64,000 nt of DNA from Monilinia fructicola (lineage: Eukaryota > Ascomycota > Leotiomycetes > Helotiales > Sclerotiniaceae): contig VICG01000001.1 in NCBI GenBank assembly GCA_008692225.1, positions 3,821,501-3,885,500 of the forward strand, in the 5' to 3' direction. Position numbers and translations under genes: made by a program. The notes below the pieces were generated by a model, which saw only the letters and a list, made by a program, of their open reading frames with translations, had not been told where the DNA came from and ran no database searches. The first letter of the stretch is position 1, and every line of letters starts with the position of its first letter. Shown here one piece after another: positions 11,984 through 23,636 of the stretch.

Positions 11984-12312
11984 TCATCTGCGGCGACGCA
12001 CATCTGCATCAACCACAATCCCCGGAATCAGAGTACCATTCATCTGTCGGGATGCTATCTGGATCATCGGTAGAGTATCCATCTTCACGCGTTGTACCTT
12101 TCGATGATGTTGTGGTCGCCACAGAATACTTATTTCGGGACCGTGAACTTGTGTGAATTTATTCGGATATGCAAGGCTCATGTTGACATTAATCTCGGCA
12201 GTGTAATTCCCTTTGCGAATATCTGTCTCGAGTAGGTGGCTATTGATGATGAACAGAAGTCATGCCCATACTATACCAAGGGCGCTGGTGAGAAAGAGAG
12301 AGAGGTGGTATC
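11984..12312 (-). pseudogene. Remnant of a membrane-anchored protein gene (unknown family)
   Basis: Read on the minus strand, a TAG acceptor (preceded by TTTGATTG) opens a frame with a hydrophobic helix (SLFLTSALGIVWA, one in-frame TGA at 12262-12260, then LLFIINSHLL). A long, protein-like, beta-rich tail follows: NYTAEINVNMSLAYPNKF, GPEISILWRPQHH, PMIQIASRQMNGTLIPGIVV, ending DVRRRR and TGA at 11986-11984. Only the last 65 codons carry a Met start. Amino-acid composition looks coding, and a single base change (for example CGA or TGG to TGA) explains the stop. I cannot name the family or find convincing upstream exons. Confidence 0.4.
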
Positions 12313-14562
12313 CTACAATCAAACAGATACTTGTATAAGCTCGGAAAGACTTGGTTAGTTCTAACCTAAGATTATCCAACTTGGTCTCAAGCTGAATATA
12401 AGTAAGGTAGGTACCTAGGTTATGGTTAAGGTTCCCTACCAGTGGCTACCACCGATGATCACGCACCAACACATAACCCACCAGTGACCTACTCCGTAAG
12501 GTTACAACGTACATGCATTCCCGCATCATCTCCAACCGAAATTTAACCAAATTCAGCCCCCAAACCCAAACTCAAATTCTGTTCGTCTTCCCCTCCGGAC
12601 TTCTGATTTAAAGTCTCGGACTTTGAGCTTAAATGGGTGTTATGTCCTGCTTTTGTTGCATGTCGCAAAAACAAGATTATCTGTTTATCGGTTGGGATCT
12701 AGATAAGATACGATACAGTAGTGGTAGGTGGGTGGGTGGGTGATGCAGATACAGTGGTAGATGGATGAGTGGAACAGGTCTAAAATACAGATGAATATAA
12801 TATCACGTGAGTAGGTGCTTAGATGTGTGTGACGAATTGATGTTGTGATGTTATGATGTTGTGATGTTATGATGTTGTGATGTTATGATATCTTATTAAC
12901 GCTTGAATAGTGATTGAGGGGTAGAAGGAATATAAATATGTATTTTCTAGACACCTACCTATCTATATAGTCGTCTTGATTTGTATTTTAGATACCGAGT
13001 ATCAAGTTGAGTATCATCTTTGATTTGAAAAGAATTGCTTAGTAACCTTAACCTTATAATTAGACGACCTTGAACACCTACTGCTAGATAGATAAATACT
13101 GTAGATCGATGGATCGATGGATCGATAAATAGATATGGATGTATATACATACATATATACATACATATAGGTTATATATATATATGATAGTTCTACTCTT
13201 GCTAACCTTACAAGAAACCCGGAAGTCTCGGTCGGTATGAACATGTGCCGCAATTGTCATAATGCTGATCATCATAAATCATCTCAGACTCCAACAATGA
13301 ACAATGAACAATTACAAAAAGAGGCACAACAATGATGACGACAACATCCATGGATAACTCAACATAACATAACATCCATAATATAGCAAACACAACATAA
13401 CATAGCATAATTAGCATACCCAATATAACATAAGCAAAATACGAATACCTAGGTATGCTTAGCAGATCAGAAACATAGTCAAATAGACTAAGGTGGATAT
13501 ATATAACATACACACATCTTATCTAAATAATGCCCTCTTCTTCCGATATGCAACAAAACCTCAACCAACTTACATAAATCACATGTTGAGAAACATCTCG
13601 CTTGGCCTGAATGGTTATGTTTCTCGTGTTTTTTGCTGATGGTGATGACATCAATCGATTAAGTCACCACTCTTCCTAGTTCCTAGTAACTTCCTACCTT
13701 CTTATGGCGGTGGTAACCGGATAGAACTAGTGGAGATACAATGTGCATCCACTGGCATCCTACTCAATTCAATGGCTTTACTTTACTCGTCTTGTCCTGT
13801 CTTGTCTTCTATTGCATCCAACGTCAAACGATTACCGATCTAACAGGGTCGCAGCGAATCTCAGCCACAATCTCACCAACAATCCTTCGAGGGAACATGA
13901 GTAGTACTTATAAGCTATCTAACAAGCACCTACATATCTAAGGACATAGATAGTACCGCCAGTACATATGCATCCGGCGCAGGGCACATACGGTACATAC
14001 GGTACATACGGTCCTTTGTCGTTAACCTTACTTCATTCGTAATCTTAGGGTCCGTATGGCTAACTTTAAGGTTATGTCTTGATTTGTTGTCATCATGTTT
14101 GATGTGTTGGTGTTTCTTCCCGTCTCTCGTCTCTCATCTTTTTTTGGTATCCCTTATTTTTTGACATCACCGAGCTTAGTCTTACTAGATGACAGATGAT
14201 CATTGCAGTGCAATGAGTTGAGCTGAGTCTCTCACCTAAATATAGTATACCGTGTGCTTTCTTGGCTACAATAAGAAGTCTTCTAAGGTTCCAGTTACTT
14301 ACTCATCCTGAATTCAGCTCGAGAAGAAACGAATTCTTTTCTCATCTCATCTTGTCCGATCTCTGTCTTGAAATTATCGATGTGTTTTGGTGAGGAATTT
14401 TGAGTGCAATCGTTCGTTTCTTCTTCTTCTTCTTCTTCTTCTTCTTTTTCCTTAGTGTTCAAATCTGCAGTATTTCTTGAACTGCAGACGTTTCTTGCTT
14501 CAAACTTCTCCTATTCTATTCATATATCGAAATCAAGGAATTATAATCCCATACTCTATAAA
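12313..14562. other. Intergenic with short tandem repeats
   Basis: No gene recognised. It holds a 17-base motif AGGTAGGTACCTAGGTT (12405-12421, also at 9291-9307), an 18-bp tandem repeat (12837-12890), ATCGATGG and ATACAT runs (13105-13170), GGTACATAC copies (13985-14012), and a TTC run (14418-14446) in the leader of the next gene. The last stretch is probably promoter and 5' UTR of the 2EXR gene. Confidence 0.45.
12837..12890. repeat. 18-bp tandem repeat (GATGTTGTGATGTTATGA-type)
   Basis: Three copies of alternating TGATGTTG and TGATGTTA units make an 18-bp period. Confidence 0.8.
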
Positions 14563-16035
14563 ATGTCAGACTTCAATTTCCCCGGAATAGATCTTAGCGA
14601 TCCATTCATGCCATCTCCGGGTTCAGTCTCTGTCTATAGTCCTTTTGAGTACAGTACTCCCAAATCCGCCGTCAAACCACCTCATGACTATGGTATATTT
14701 ACATATCCAATTACACCAGAAGATGAGCGACCCAACCCCATTTCTTTACCTTTAAAATCTCGAAATCTCTCTTCAAGTCACCCACCTTCGTTATCATACT
14801 CTCGCTCTTCTAGTATCTCGTCCAAATTTTCTTTCTCATCACCGACATCTGATATAACACCGAACCAGTCCTCAAATAATAAATGGGAACCTCTAACTTC
14901 GTTTCCTCATTTTGGTTCGTTGCCATTGGACATCCAGAGAAATATTTGGAAGCATACATTACCAGGACCACAAATTATAGAAATATATCAATATACAGCC
15001 CGTACCCCTCAATTTTCCTCATCCACTTCAACCACCGCGCCCACACAACAGGAGCAAGACATCCTCCCGAGATTTAAAACCAACACTTCCCTCCCAATAG
15101 CTCTTAGCATACACCGTCTCTCCCGCCGCCTCGCCCTCTACCACCTCACCTCCCTCGCCTTCGCTCAGCCATACTACCTCCCTTCAAATCCATACGCATA
15201 CATAGATTACACACACGATACTCTATTCCTTTCATCTCACACCCTCTACCCCGATCTCGGAAACCATATTCTATATTCGAGGAACTTACATAGGATACGC
15301 TATCTAGCACTAGAATTTCCCGCCTGGTGTGAATTATTAGGGGATAATCATTTCGTCAATGCACTTTTGGAGATGGAGGGGTTGATGAGTATCGAGATCA
15401 TCTTCGAAAAAGAGAAGCTATTTGCATCCAGTAAACGTTCCTCATCGATTAAATCAAAGAGCCTTGGCGACTCGATAGAAAAGTGGAGGGATGCCAACGA
15501 GGGCACCAAGACGCATGGATTTCTGGATCCCACCGAAGAAGAAGAAATAGGGTTGGAAGATATATTCGAGAGGGAGTGCGAGAAAAACTGGCTGTGGGGA
15601 AGGGTGGGCGGATGGGAGGATATCCGGGGGAAATTAAGATTCAGATGGAGGGACGGGGACAGTTGTAGCGCAAGCACGATCTCAAGGCGTGATCATCGCC
15701 GAGGTGAGACACATGCACGTCTACGAGCAGGGTGCGGAGCAAAAGGCGATACCAAGATCGAATATCAAGAATTGAGCGATTTGGGGACTCCAAATTCTTC
15801 GCGGGGAGGCTTGGAGTGCCTGGAGAGTTTGCTGAGTAGTGTCGACGATGTGATATTGGATTATGGATATGTGGCGCAGGGCAGAGGAGAGTGGTCGGAA
15901 GTGTTGCGGGGGTGTGGGGTCGGGGGTGGGGTTGGGGACGTGTATAGTGCGAGTTTGTACAGTGTGAGCGTTTATTCTGAGAGTGTATGTTCGGCGAGTT
16001 TTGAGGATGATGCGGATCTGGCGGGGTGGATTTGA
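14563..16035 (+). CDS. 2EXR-domain protein
   Basis: Single-exon ORF of 490 residues from ATG 14563. The open frame extends 160 bases upstream but without ATG. The N-terminal 125 residues are Ser/Pro-rich and disordered. A 2EXR-type domain follows: FPHFGSLPLDIQRNIWKHTL, PGPQIIEI, then a conserved-looking run LSIHRLSRRLALYHLTSLAF, YIDYTHDTLFLSS and IRYLALEFPAW. This matches the family pattern of an F..LP.EIR..IW...LPGPR motif, with a buried tryptophan and later 'D.LYL'-like strand. 2EXR proteins are abundant in filamentous ascomycetes and their molecular function is unknown. The C-terminal third is Gly/Ser-rich (VGGGVGDVYSASLYSVSV). Between about 15686 and 15771 another frame also looks coding, so an indel pair there is possible. 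Confidence 0.75.
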   Translation: MSDFNFPGIDLSDPFMPSPGSVSVYSPFEYSTPKSAVKPPHDYGIFTYPITPEDERPNPISLPLKSRNLSSSHPPSLSYSRSSSISSKFSFSSPTSDITPNQSSNNKWEPLTSFPHFGSLPLDIQRNIWKHTLPGPQIIEIYQYTARTPQFSSSTSTTAPTQQEQDILPRFKTNTSLPIALSIHRLSRRLALYHLTSLAFAQPYYLPSNPYAYIDYTHDTLFLSSHTLYPDLGNHILYSRNLHRIRYLALEFPAWCELLGDNHFVNALLEMEGLMSIEIIFEKEKLFASSKRSSSIKSKSLGDSIEKWRDANEGTKTHGFLDPTEEEEIGLEDIFERECEKNWLWGRVGGWEDIRGKLRFRWRDGDSCSASTISRRDHRRGETHARLRAGCGAKGDTKIEYQELSDLGTPNSSRGGLECLESLLSSVDDVILDYGYVAQGRGEWSEVLRGCGVGGGVGDVYSASLYSVSVYSESVCSASFEDDADLAGWI

Positions 16036-17225
16036 TGTCTGATGATTTTGTTCTCTAGGGGGAGTTTCTCGGCGTGAAATGGATGTTGGGATGGAGATGC
16101 GGATCTTTGCAAGTGTTCGTGGGGGTATCGGTGGTATTCTGTCGGCGTTCGCGTTCGTGTTTGGAGCTCTTGCATTCCATTTTCATGTATCCTTGGTTTG
16201 TATGTATGTCTTATACCCGTCGATTACTAGCATTGTATCATATCACGAGCACGACCAGAATCACAATGAAAATCAATACCACAATGAATACCCGAGACTT
16301 GGAATGCATACATCACTTTCTTATATGCCACACAAGTAATACATCTCTCCAATCCCAATCCCAATCCCAACAGCCTACCATTCTTCATCCCCCCTTCACC
16401 CAAAATTCTACAAACTGATCACTCCAATCCAAACACCAATTAACTGTACCACCAATTAACTGTACCACCAACGTACAACCCAATCCCATTCTACAGAATA
16501 TAAACGGCAGTTTGGTAATTATAGCGACAAGATACAACCCATCTACAATAGATTAATGCAAAATAGTCAAACCCCCAATCCAACAACTCTACAAGTCCCA
16601 CCCAAAACGTATCACCGAAAAATACATGCAATAGAAAGCTTCCAACAAACTCACAATCTCCAATCCGGATGTCAAACATTTACACGGTATCTCGGCGCGG
16701 AAGATCGAGATTGGTAGAACGGTTGTCAGAGTCGTCACGGCAGAAACGCAGAATGGTATAGATGGAATAGATGGGATTGTACCCGGGCAGCTTGTGATTC
16801 GTGCTCGCAGGCGGGCGGGGAGGGGGGGGGGTTACGTTTTCGGACGGGGCATGCGTACGGGATGGAATGCAGGTGAAGTTCTGGGCGATGTTCCATGAAG
16901 ATGAAAGTGGGGGGGGGGGTTGGCTGCAGAGAAGGGGGAGAGGGTAGGGCTGCGTGCGCCACTTGAAGTGCGGGTAAGGACCTCAGGAGCCTGCAGCATA
17001 CTTCTGCAGACTGCTTAGCGCTAGACCAAAGCCCGCGCGCTGCGAAAGTGCTCGGTTCGCCGATGCATAACTCGCCGCATTGAAGTTCCCGCTCGTTGAT
17101 TCTTTGCAAAGTTCGGACGATGCCAGGGCAGAGGCAGCGGCGCTAGCTATGGTACTGTGCAATCATTAACAATTGCCTGTAGAAGGCGGCGCGGATCATG
17201 CAACAAATATTGAGGAGAGGTGGAT
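16036..17225. other. Intergenic; GC-rich G-tract region at 16,800-16,920
   Basis: CCAATCCCAATCCC repeats occur at 16348-16368 and a duplicated AATTAACTGTACCACC at 16437-16470. G9-10 tracts lie at 16821-16829 and 16909-16918. A 124-codon antisense ORF over the G-rich part is proline-rich noise. No gene accepted. Confidence 0.45.
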
Positions 17226-17915
17226 ATGATACTACAGATACTTCTGCCGCGTATCCCGGAAGATATAGACCAGATTCAAGATATTCGTGCCAAGTGAGGG
17301 GCATGGCGCCGCGTTTTTGGATTTCTAGCTAGCAGGGCGCTCGCGATGCGACAACATGAATACAATCTCGCAGCACTAATGATCAATGAGAATTGCTGTG
17401 ACGCTCTCGGAATACCACTCATCGACAGCTTCTCGACCGAAGGATTCGTATCACAAAATCTCATGCTGCAAAGAATGAAGTCCTGCCTCGATACATAGAT
17501 GAGATGTACTTTTTTTCGGAGATTATCGAATAATATTCTTCATCGACAGATGTTATCACAATCTGGCGTTTCCACGGCACCATCCAAACCGTCGATCAGT
17601 ATGCATTTCTCATGATTGAGCATGGCGTTTGTGGTCACTCGTGCCACTGTTAGTATATCTGCTCCTGTACCAAACGTGAACAACCCCATGAGCAAGCGAG
17701 AAGAGGATATTTATCCCCCTCATAGAATGTTCACCACTTCCTCTGATATCGGCGACAAGACCAAACGTTGAGAGAACGTTCATCCTCTTTATAGGATGTT
17801 TCCGACTGCTCCCGATATCAATGTTGCAGAAAGGCCCAGTGAGAAGAGGATACTAATCCACCCTACAGCACGTTTTTTAATTCAATCCCGTAACTTGGAG
17901 AGTGATATAGACTAA
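17226..17915 (+). pseudogene. Decayed open frame with internal 24-residue duplication (unknown family)
   Basis: One frame stays coding-like for 230 codons with only four stops (TGA 17295, TAG 17496, TGA 17613, TGA 17769). Its pieces include MILQILLPRIPEDIDQIQDI, GAWRRVFGFLASRALAMRQ, HEYNLAALMINENCCDALGI and PLIDSFSTEGFVSQN. They are followed by MAFVVTRATVSISAPVPNVN and two similar blocks (IYPPHRMFTTSSDIGDK and VHPLYRMFPTAPDINVAE). All four stops can be derived from CGA or CAG by C-to-T change, as expected of CpG decay or RIP. An overlapping frame at 17197-17330 is also open, so the exact start is uncertain. Family not recognised. Confidence 0.4.
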
Positions 17916-19234
17916 TCCATCATATCCAGAGCACATCCACTGATAAGAGCAAGTAAGCTCACTCTGGCGCTAGTCACATGGTGAGAGATAAGAGATGAGA
18001 GACGAGGATGAGGGCTATGTGGGTAGGCTATGAGCCATGGCGGAGGACTGTGGCGGTGAATTCAGATCTCAGGGTTTGGAGTGACGTCTCCCTGTTGCGC
18101 AGCTGTTGATGACACTCCTTTCGAACGTCCAGATGAAGTTAGCTAGAAGATTATCACAGAACGAATGCCAATTTTGCTGCTTAGACGCTGCTCGGAAGCA
18201 GCATCGTGCGCGCGATTGCTTGCCGTCGCGAATCTTGAGTGAAGACGGATGTGGCCTTCTCGACTCTCTAGGGTACCGCGATTCTGGGAGTAGCTAGGTT
18301 ATTGATCTATAGCCCAATCATTGGGGAATTTAACTTTTCAACGAGACGAAATCTCTAAATCTCAAAGCAAGTCTTATGTAATCTAGACGAACTCTCAATT
18401 AGTAAGTACTAAGGTATGAGGAATGAAAAGGCGAAATAAGATAAAGGGGCGAAGACGAAGTAGAAAATGCAATATCTTATTTCGATAAAATACCGACTCA
18501 TGTTATCGGGATAAATAGAGCAAAATAAGAAGGGGCGAGATTGCTTATTACATTTAATTCATCTACTATATCTGTTGAAGTGAAAGCGAAGTTGGAGAGT
18601 TGAGAGGAAGTTGAAAAGGGATCGAAGGAATGACAGATTGAAAAAATTAACTAGTAAGGTTAGAAGCTAATGATTGATAAGTATGAAAGGTTATTGTTGG
18701 TATCACCTGAGCACTCTGGTGTAAGGTGAAAGACAATAATAGTATCCGTTTAATACGTTGTTATTGCTCTAAGGATCCCTATCTCAAAGGTGGTCGTAGA
18801 ATGATGACTACATAGAATGCCGAGGCGTTAGCGCGAAGCCCAGTGCGTCATGTGATTATCCTGACAATTATACTACTTTTTATGTAAAATATGGTCCAAA
18901 ATAGACATCAGTAGAACTGCTATACTTTCCCCAACATGTTAGTACCGTAGGGACTGTTGTGAAGTAGCTTACCCTTTCGTTCTCTGAGCAAATCCTGCCT
19001 GCTGCTGCGCCGCGAAGTTGCATAGAATATCTTATCAAGTCCGCTAAGTTGCGCGTCTCGCACTAAACCCTGCATGAACAATGCATGCGGATCTATCTAC
19101 CAGCCTTTCCGAGCAACTAGGCCGAGGAACATGCCCTTGGTCGCCGAATCGATCTATACATAAGATCATCAAAATGTCCCTCCTCTCCCTTCTCATCCTC
19201 TCACCCCTATAGGTCTGCAAGACAAATTTTCATC
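17916..19234. other. Intergenic, nothing recognised
   Basis: Mixed composition without convincing ORFs. The last 60 bases (TCCCTCCTCTCCCTTCTCATCC) are the pyrimidine-rich leader of the GST-like gene. Confidence 0.4.
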
Positions 19235-20023
19235 ATGTCCAGCGTCGAGCCACTTGTACGTTTTTATGATCTCTCCGGTCCAAAAGCTTGGTCACCTTCA
19301 TGCTGGTTCACAAGATTTGCTTTGAATTATAAAGGAATACCATACACCACAGTGAAGGTTTCATATCCTGGCATCAAACCACTATGCGAAAGGCTTTTCC
19401 CAGACATGACTGATATCGGCGCGACGGTCCCAATTGTCGAGATTCTCCAGCCACCGCATCGGGCCCTGAACGATTCTACACCAATAGCCAAGCTGCTGAA
19501 TGAGAGGTTCACGGAGAAAGACGGATATAGGGATTTGAAGCTCGTGGATAAGGTAGACGAGTATGATGCCTCTGGCGCTCAGTTTATAATGAGGGCTATT
19601 TTCAGGTGGATTGTAAAAGACGTGTATGAAAAGGCTCTTGATAAGGAAGACGGATCGCGTGAATACTTCAAGACGACCAGGGAAAGCTTCTTGGGATGCG
19701 ACTTAAAGGATGTTACCGAGGTGAGAGGTGGTGGGGAAGCTGCTATACTTGAAGACTTGAAAGTGCAATGGGCAGATTTGAGGGAGAGGATGCTTCATGA
19801 TGACGGGAAGGGCGAACGTAAGTTGTCAATAGTCCGAGTCTCATGTCTTGTACTTCAAAAATATTAACAATTGATAGCGACCTACATCGACTTCTACGAT
19901 GCCGCTCATGTGAAATGGATCGGAGCGGCATCTGAAGAGAAATTGGCAAAGCTTATGAATTTATATGAAGACGACACATTCATTAAGCTGATGAATAAGG
20001 TCGAACCTTGGTCTCAAGAATAA
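19235..20023 (+). CDS. Glutathione S-transferase-like protein
   Basis: Exon 1 is 19235-19817 and exon 2 is 19878-20023. The 60-base intron (GTAAGT donor, TAG acceptor) restores one frame of 242 residues. The N-terminus has a thioredoxin-fold GST domain: VRFYDLSGPKAWSPSCWFTR, FALNYKGIPYTTVKV, then ATVPIVEI (the cis-proline strand) and ALNDSTPIAKLLNERF (the Ser-Pro glutathione-binding helix). This layout matches the fungal/bacterial beta-etherase (LigE-like) branch, in which Ser or Cys near 'SPSCW' is the expected catalytic position. The C-terminal part is helical (LKVQWADLRERML, then FYDAAHVKWIGAASEEKLAK). Proteins of this kind conjugate or reduce small electrophiles with glutathione in the cytosol, but the substrate cannot be told from sequence. 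It stands alone, and a transposon relic abuts it downstream. Confidence 0.8.
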
Positions 20024-20149
20024 GCGAGTAGAAGCAGATACAAAACAGCAAGAGGAAATCGCTGATAACAAGGTGCGAATCACCAACATCTGATTACTTA
20101 TATACCATGACTTCTGAAATAAAGGGGAGATCATGTCCTGGTATCCTTG

Positions 20150-21660
20150 CCGGATCATTGCGCTATCGCAATATATCTATAATTCAACGTTCTGTATCTG
20201 ATTTCGCAGCTTCTTTTCATCACCGTTTCGATTATTATAGCTCGCCGTACAATGGTTGGAGATGAGGGCTGAAACTCGCACATGGGTAATCTCCGAATAC
20301 CAACAAATTTGATACCAAACCATCAGGTCCTGCTGTATCATTCACAGCTTTCAAAGTTATCTACAACAATCTTATGTTCGAGGTCGGTGGTGAAGGTGTT
20401 GTAAAGTTGTCAAATCATTGTATGATATCTCCTGACTAAACCACTTGACCAATATGCTTCAATAGAGACTGCCTGAATGCTGATTGCCAGGGACGCAGCG
20501 TATCGCTGGAATTTCTTACTAATTAATTATGCGGCAGCATCATGAGTAACTTGATCCGGGGGACCGATATAAACGTCGATCCAACAGTATTTCAACATAT
20601 TCCAGACGTGCTTCGCAGATGTATTATTAAGCCATTTGGCAGCCTGGAAACGCGTAGCCTCATCGATAATGTACAATATATATTGGATTTTCGTCAATAT
20701 ACATGATATTGATGTAGATAAAGTAATTGAAATCGGCATCATCATGAAGGGTAAACTTGAATCTGCGAAGTGATCTGCTGTACCTTTGACAGTCGGCACA
20801 AAATTCGGTCAAATGTTTAATCCGTGATGTAGATACTTGAGCTCAGTTTTCGTAAGAAAGCATATTGTGTCAGACAAAAGGGGGGGTACAAGCAGGAATT
20901 GGTCATTCACCGAAGGAAGGGATGACCAAATTTGCGCACAACCGGATATTGGGATATAGAAACACTGTATCGGAGCACCACCGGATATAGAATATCATTG
21001 AGAGGAACACCGAGTCTCTCCATTTGGCAAGACTCATTAGAAATGGTGTGTCAGATTCCAGGATGTGAAATTCGACGATTCTGAGGGGGCTATTGACCGT
21101 ACCAGAACCAATTGATAGAGCCTGCCGGATACCAAAAGTAATATTAGCATTACCTGCCGTGGGATTATCGAGCTCGGAATTGGTAAGCTTCTCGTAGGCA
21201 AGATATTGTCGATATCCAGCAGTTGACTTCTTTGCAGCTTCAGAATCGAGCTTAGCTCCGTGAAATTCGTGCTCATTGTAGCGTAAACCAGTCGGATTCG
21301 AACCAGCAGTTGAAGCATGTGCAAAAGCTTTATCTGCTAACCCTGCAAGTGTATCCTTTCTGTTGATGGTCGTTCCGAATGATGTAACTAGTGTACTGTC
21401 AACTTCGATCGATGTAATTGGTATCATTGCTCCGATATCCTCGTCCTTGCCTTGGGATGCTGCAGGGATAGTGCTGTGGGGTGGAGGTGCTACTGGTGTT
21501 TTTTCAAGTTCTTGTATCCAGAGCTTTGTCTCTCCTTCCATCCACGCTTAGCCTAGTCTCGATTGGAGTTGCATAGGCACCAGTGGAAGGATCGTAGCCT
21601 TGTGCGAAAAATTGGGGAGGTTGATTCGCATCGAGAGCTGGATTAGGCCCAACGCTGAAT
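20150..21660 (-). mobile_element. LTR-retrotransposon gag-pol relic (copia-like order)
   Basis: On the minus strand the pieces run in order. Near 21650-21590 is PNPALDANQPPQFFAQGYDP. An open 212-codon frame (21541-20903) then has a protease-like segment, LRIVEFHILESDTPFLMSLA (about 21028-21085). Next is an integrase core fragment, LYIIDEATRFQAAKWL with WIDVYIGPPDQVTHDA (20527-20685), and an integrase C-terminal piece, AVNDTAGPDGLV and LLVFGDYP (about 20290-20352). Protease directly followed by integrase suggests the Ty1/copia gene order, though a deletion could mimic it. Frames shift between pieces, no reverse transcriptase is seen, and no LTRs or target duplications were spotted. It is a dead fragment. 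Confidence 0.75.
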
Positions 21661-23131
21661 TGAGCTTCAATTTAGGTTGGTTGGATGTAACTCAGCCTTA
21701 GATGTACTTGGAGATATGATACCATGCTTCTTGATAATCCGCAAAATAACGCCAAAACGAAACGTAAATTTGGAATCATCTATAAGTGCGAATTTGCTCC
21801 GCAGTTCATTTGGTGAAGGTTGTGTTCTGAAGTGCATCGTAGAGTGCTTTGCGCGTTCCACAGTATCGTATTTTTCTCTGCATATAAACCACCACTTTGC
21901 AGCTCCTTTTGAGATTTGTAAAGCTCGAGTAACCCTAACCCTAGGTAAGGTTATTCATCTATTTTCATTTGTGCTGCTATTTGTTGCAGTTTCGTGCCCA
22001 ATTATTGTACTGAGCAGAGCTGAGCTAAATTGGGATCAGGAGATTTTGCAGGTAGTCTATTCTATTCGACTTTATGTGCTGCGATCTTTCATCTGTATAA
22101 TGTACGCATGTATCTGAGATGAAAGTTGAAAGTTCTTTGATAGGGGTTTTGCTTCTTCTATTATAAACTGGGAAAGTAGAGCAGAGCAGAGCAGATGAAC
22201 AGATGCCATCGAAATCCATTTCGACTAACACTTCTCATGTTCTTGAGTTGAGATCTTCACGGGAATATATTCCCCTATAATTTCACCGATTCCTTGACTT
22301 ACACCTACGGAAATGCGTCTTTTCCCCTCTTCCGCCATATAGCACTGGCCATATATCGCTAAATCGTATACCTATCTCTCAACAACTCACCACCCACAAG
22401 AAACAAAACAAACCAAGTATCCTCCAAGAACCCACACAAGCGAGCACCAATATTCCAGCCCACTACACCCGCTAAACAATCTCCTATTCCCCTATTCCTT
22501 TTCAACGCCACCACAAAATCAATCCACGACTATGGATATAACAGGGAGAATTAACCTTGCCCGGCCATTTACGACTTTATAATCCCCCATCCACCATTCC
22601 TCATCTCCCATCCCGAAAATGATACACCCAAACACCGAACCAAATCTAATCCCATCTCCCTAGAAAAAAAAAAACAAAAAGCAAACGACGAACAATAACA
22701 TAACCTTAAAATCCACCTGGTCCCACACCTTTCGTTACCAGATTCATATCCAAAAACAAATCCAAATCCACATCCCCATCTACCCATATAAATTCCGAAG
22801 ACGCATCCAAAAAGAAAAAACCCCCCCCGCTCGCAAGATTGAAATTCGTCACTCAAAGTATCTTTTCATATCCGCATGGAATCGCTGCCTATTACGCATT
22901 CCATCACGATAATCCCCGTGAATCATCTGCCCGTTCGAGTGTGGAGCATCAATCACCTACCTAGCTACTACCTACTTACATCCAAAAGAAAAAGCTCTAA
23001 GATCCCACATCCCACATCCCACATCCCAAAACTGAAAAGTAGCATTCATCATGAGGTAGCCCCCCGTCAAAGTATCAATATCAATCCGTGACAAAGACAA
23101 GCAGCTGTAATATCATAGCAAAAATCATGGA

Positions 23132-23132
<1 letters not shown>
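21661..23132. other. Intergenic, with two telomere-like units
   Basis: TAACCCTAACCCTAG occurs at about 21930-21944. The first 200 bases may still belong to the retroelement (an antisense ORF runs to 21861). Poly-A at 22662-22673 and CCCACATCCCACATCC at 23003-23024 are the only other structure seen. Confidence 0.45.

Positions 23133-23222
<90 letters not shown>
23133..23222. repeat. (GATA)n microsatellite, about 22 units
   Basis: Ninety bases of uninterrupted TAGA/GATA, followed by degenerate TAAACAAATAGA units to about 23260. It lies 3' of the mitoribosomal gene. Confidence 0.97.
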
Positions 23223-23223
<1 letters not shown>

Positions 23224-23636
23224 ACAAATAGATAAACAAATAGATAGATGGATAGATACTCAGATAATTATACCCTATGTGATAACATAGCATACAAAGA
23301 CACCCAAAGAGTATGCTCTCAAGCGCAGGTCAGGAGACGGCTGCATCAACGGTACTATACTATCACTGTGACGAAATCCCCCCATTTCTCCACGAAAGAT
23401 CGGTACTTGCGTTGACGGAGGGCGCACCTTCACAGAGTATACTTTACATCAGAAAAGCCGCATCCATCCGGGACTAGGGGTGTGAGGAACTAGACCAACA
23501 CCCCACTTGGAGGCAAAAAATATACAATTCTACTGTAACTAGGAACCAGCATTCGTCCATCCATTCATCTAGGGGCTATTCACACCAGCTTCATAATTGT
23601 ACATATGTGCCTAGTTTATCTTAATTCGTCCGGCAT
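23223..23636. other. 3' flank of the mitoribosomal S29 gene
   Basis: No ORF of note. It probably carries the 3' UTR of the minus-strand gene ending at 23637. Confidence 0.4.

Noticed and set aside
16735..17109. 124-codon minus-strand ORF, proline-rich
   Set aside because: Lies over G-tracts; no motif, no intron context, composition artefact.
21285..21310. GGTTCGAATCC-like string suggesting a tRNA T-arm
   Set aside because: No acceptor or anticodon stem around it; it lies inside the retroelement coding relic.
23081..23293. Ile-Tyr-Leu-Ser repeat ORF
   Set aside because: Pure translation of the GATA microsatellite.
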